A stretch of DNA of 14,295 bases, from NCBI GenBank assembly GCA_039930945.1, contig JBDTSW010000057.1, forward strand, positions 1 to 14,295. Direction: 5' to 3'. The DNA comes from JBDTSW01 sp039930945. Its GTDB lineage: Bacteria; Actinomycetota; Thermoleophilia; Solirubrobacterales; 70-9. The notes below the pieces were generated by a model. That model searched no databases. It saw nothing but the letters and a program-made list of their open reading frames with translations, and was not told the DNA's origin. Position 1 is the stretch's first letter. Each line of letters begins with the position of its first letter. The position numbers were made by a program, and so were the translations under genes. Shown piece by piece: positions 13,654 to 14,295 of this stretch.

Positions 13654-14295
13654 ATGCGCGCGGCGGACGCACTCATTCAGGCACTGGAGGCCGAGGGGGT
13701 CGAGCACGTCTTCGGCATCCCCGGAGGCGCCAACCTGCCCACCTACGACGCCATCTACGACGCGAAGTTCACGCACATCCAAGCGCGCCACGAACAGGGA
13801 GCCGGGCACGCGGCCGAGGGCTACGCGAAGGCATCGGGCCGAGTCGGGGTCGCCTTCGCCACCTCGGGACCGGGCGCCACGAACCTCGTCACCCCGATCG
13901 CCAACGCGATGATGGACTCGGTTCCGACCGTGTTCATCACCGGCCAGGTGCGGACCGAGATGATCGGCACCGACGGGTTCCAGGAGGCCGACGTCACCGG
14001 GATCACGCTGCCGATCGTCAAGCACTCGATGTTGGTCACCGATCCGCGCCACATCCCCGAGTACATCCACAGCGCCTTCCACCTCGCCTCCACCGGGCGC
14101 CCCGGCCCGGTGTTGGTCGATGTCCCCCAGGACCTCTCACGCGCCGACATCCACTACGAGCCCGCCGAGGGCGCACCCGATTTGCCGGGATACAGCCCGA
14201 CCACCGAGGGCAACATCAAGCAGATCCGGATCGCGGCCAAGGCCCTGGCCAACTCGCAGCGGCCGGTGATCTACGCCGGCGGCGGCGTCGTCAAC
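13654..14295 (+). CDS. ilvB: Acetolactate synthase large (catalytic) subunit, N-terminal part (3' end outside window)
   Basis: A thiamine-diphosphate and FAD enzyme that condenses pyruvate with pyruvate or 2-oxobutyrate, the first common step of valine, leucine and isoleucine synthesis. The 214 visible residues cover the ThDP PYR domain: VFGIPGGANLPTYDAI (19-34), catalytic Glu47 in ARHEQGAGHAAEGYAKASG, TSGPGATNLVTPIANAMMDSVP, ITGQVRTEMIGTDGFQEADVTGIT, HSMLV and the TGRPGPVLVDVPQDL strand. The last residues (QRPVIYAGGGVVN) begin the central domain, so about 350 residues lie beyond the window. The ATG at 13654 is preceded by TACAAT and no RBS. All these blocks are typical of biosynthetic IlvB; a related ThDP enzyme such as glyoxylate carboligase is less likely, since it lacks the catalytic glutamate. 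Confidence 0.93.
   Translation, partial: MRAADALIQALEAEGVEHVFGIPGGANLPTYDAIYDAKFTHIQARHEQGAGHAAEGYAKASGRVGVAFATSGPGATNLVTPIANAMMDSVPTVFITGQVRTEMIGTDGFQEADVTGITLPIVKHSMLVTDPRHIPEYIHSAFHLASTGRPGPVLVDVPQDLSRADIHYEPAEGAPDLPGYSPTTEGNIKQIRIAAKALANSQRPVIYAGGGVVN

Overview
The window is a gene-dense, very GC-rich piece of a bacterial chromosome. GTG starts, stop/start overlaps and TANNNT-type -10 hexamers close to start codons point to Actinomycetota. The mix of GatCAB, a FAO-like GMC oxidoreductase, a UDP-sulfoquinovose synthase homologue and DUF2304-type glycosyltransferase architecture makes me favour Thermoleophilia (Solirubrobacterales or relatives). That placement is an inference: no rRNA or other phylogenetic marker was compared. 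I see no mobile element, CRISPR array, tRNA or rRNA gene.

Layout. (1) Bases 1-2998, plus strand: the C-terminal two thirds of a PcrA/UvrD helicase, then folD joined to it by a TAGTG stop/start overlap, then a four-helix membrane protein with a proline-rich tail. A strong palindromic hairpin at 3040-3067 closes this block. (2) Bases 3102-6258, minus strand: reading from 6258, a small four-helix membrane protein, a GMC-family FAD oxidoreductase with a ferredoxin-like cysteine cluster, and a six-helix membrane protein. (3) Bases 6318-11206, plus strand: gatC, gatA, gatB, a type II NADH dehydrogenase-like flavoprotein and a tiny membrane zinc-ribbon protein. The gatA/gatB and gatB/ndh joints are both TGATG. 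(4) Bases 11203-12273, minus strand: a polyprenyl-phosphate-type family 2 glycosyltransferase fused to a DUF2304 membrane domain. (5) Bases 12361-13545, plus strand: a very well conserved SQD1/SqdB homologue (UDP-sulfoquinovose synthase). (6) Bases 13654-14295, plus strand: the start of ilvB (acetolactate synthase large subunit), running off the window.

Function. Most of the window is housekeeping: DNA repair, one-carbon metabolism, transamidation of Glu-tRNA(Gln)/Asp-tRNA(Asn), respiration and branched-chain amino acid synthesis. The parts most worth following are the sulfosugar synthase next to a membrane-anchored glycosyltransferase, which suggests a sulfoquinovose-bearing glycolipid or glycan; the GMC oxidoreductase with a C-x2-C-x2-C-x3-C cluster and an unresolved start in frame with the preceding gene; and several promoters whose -10 hexamers lie 7-8 bases before the start codon, implying leaderless mRNAs. 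One of these, before ilvB, is overlapped by a perfect 10-bp inverted repeat. I found no clear multi-gene defence or otherwise wholly novel system.
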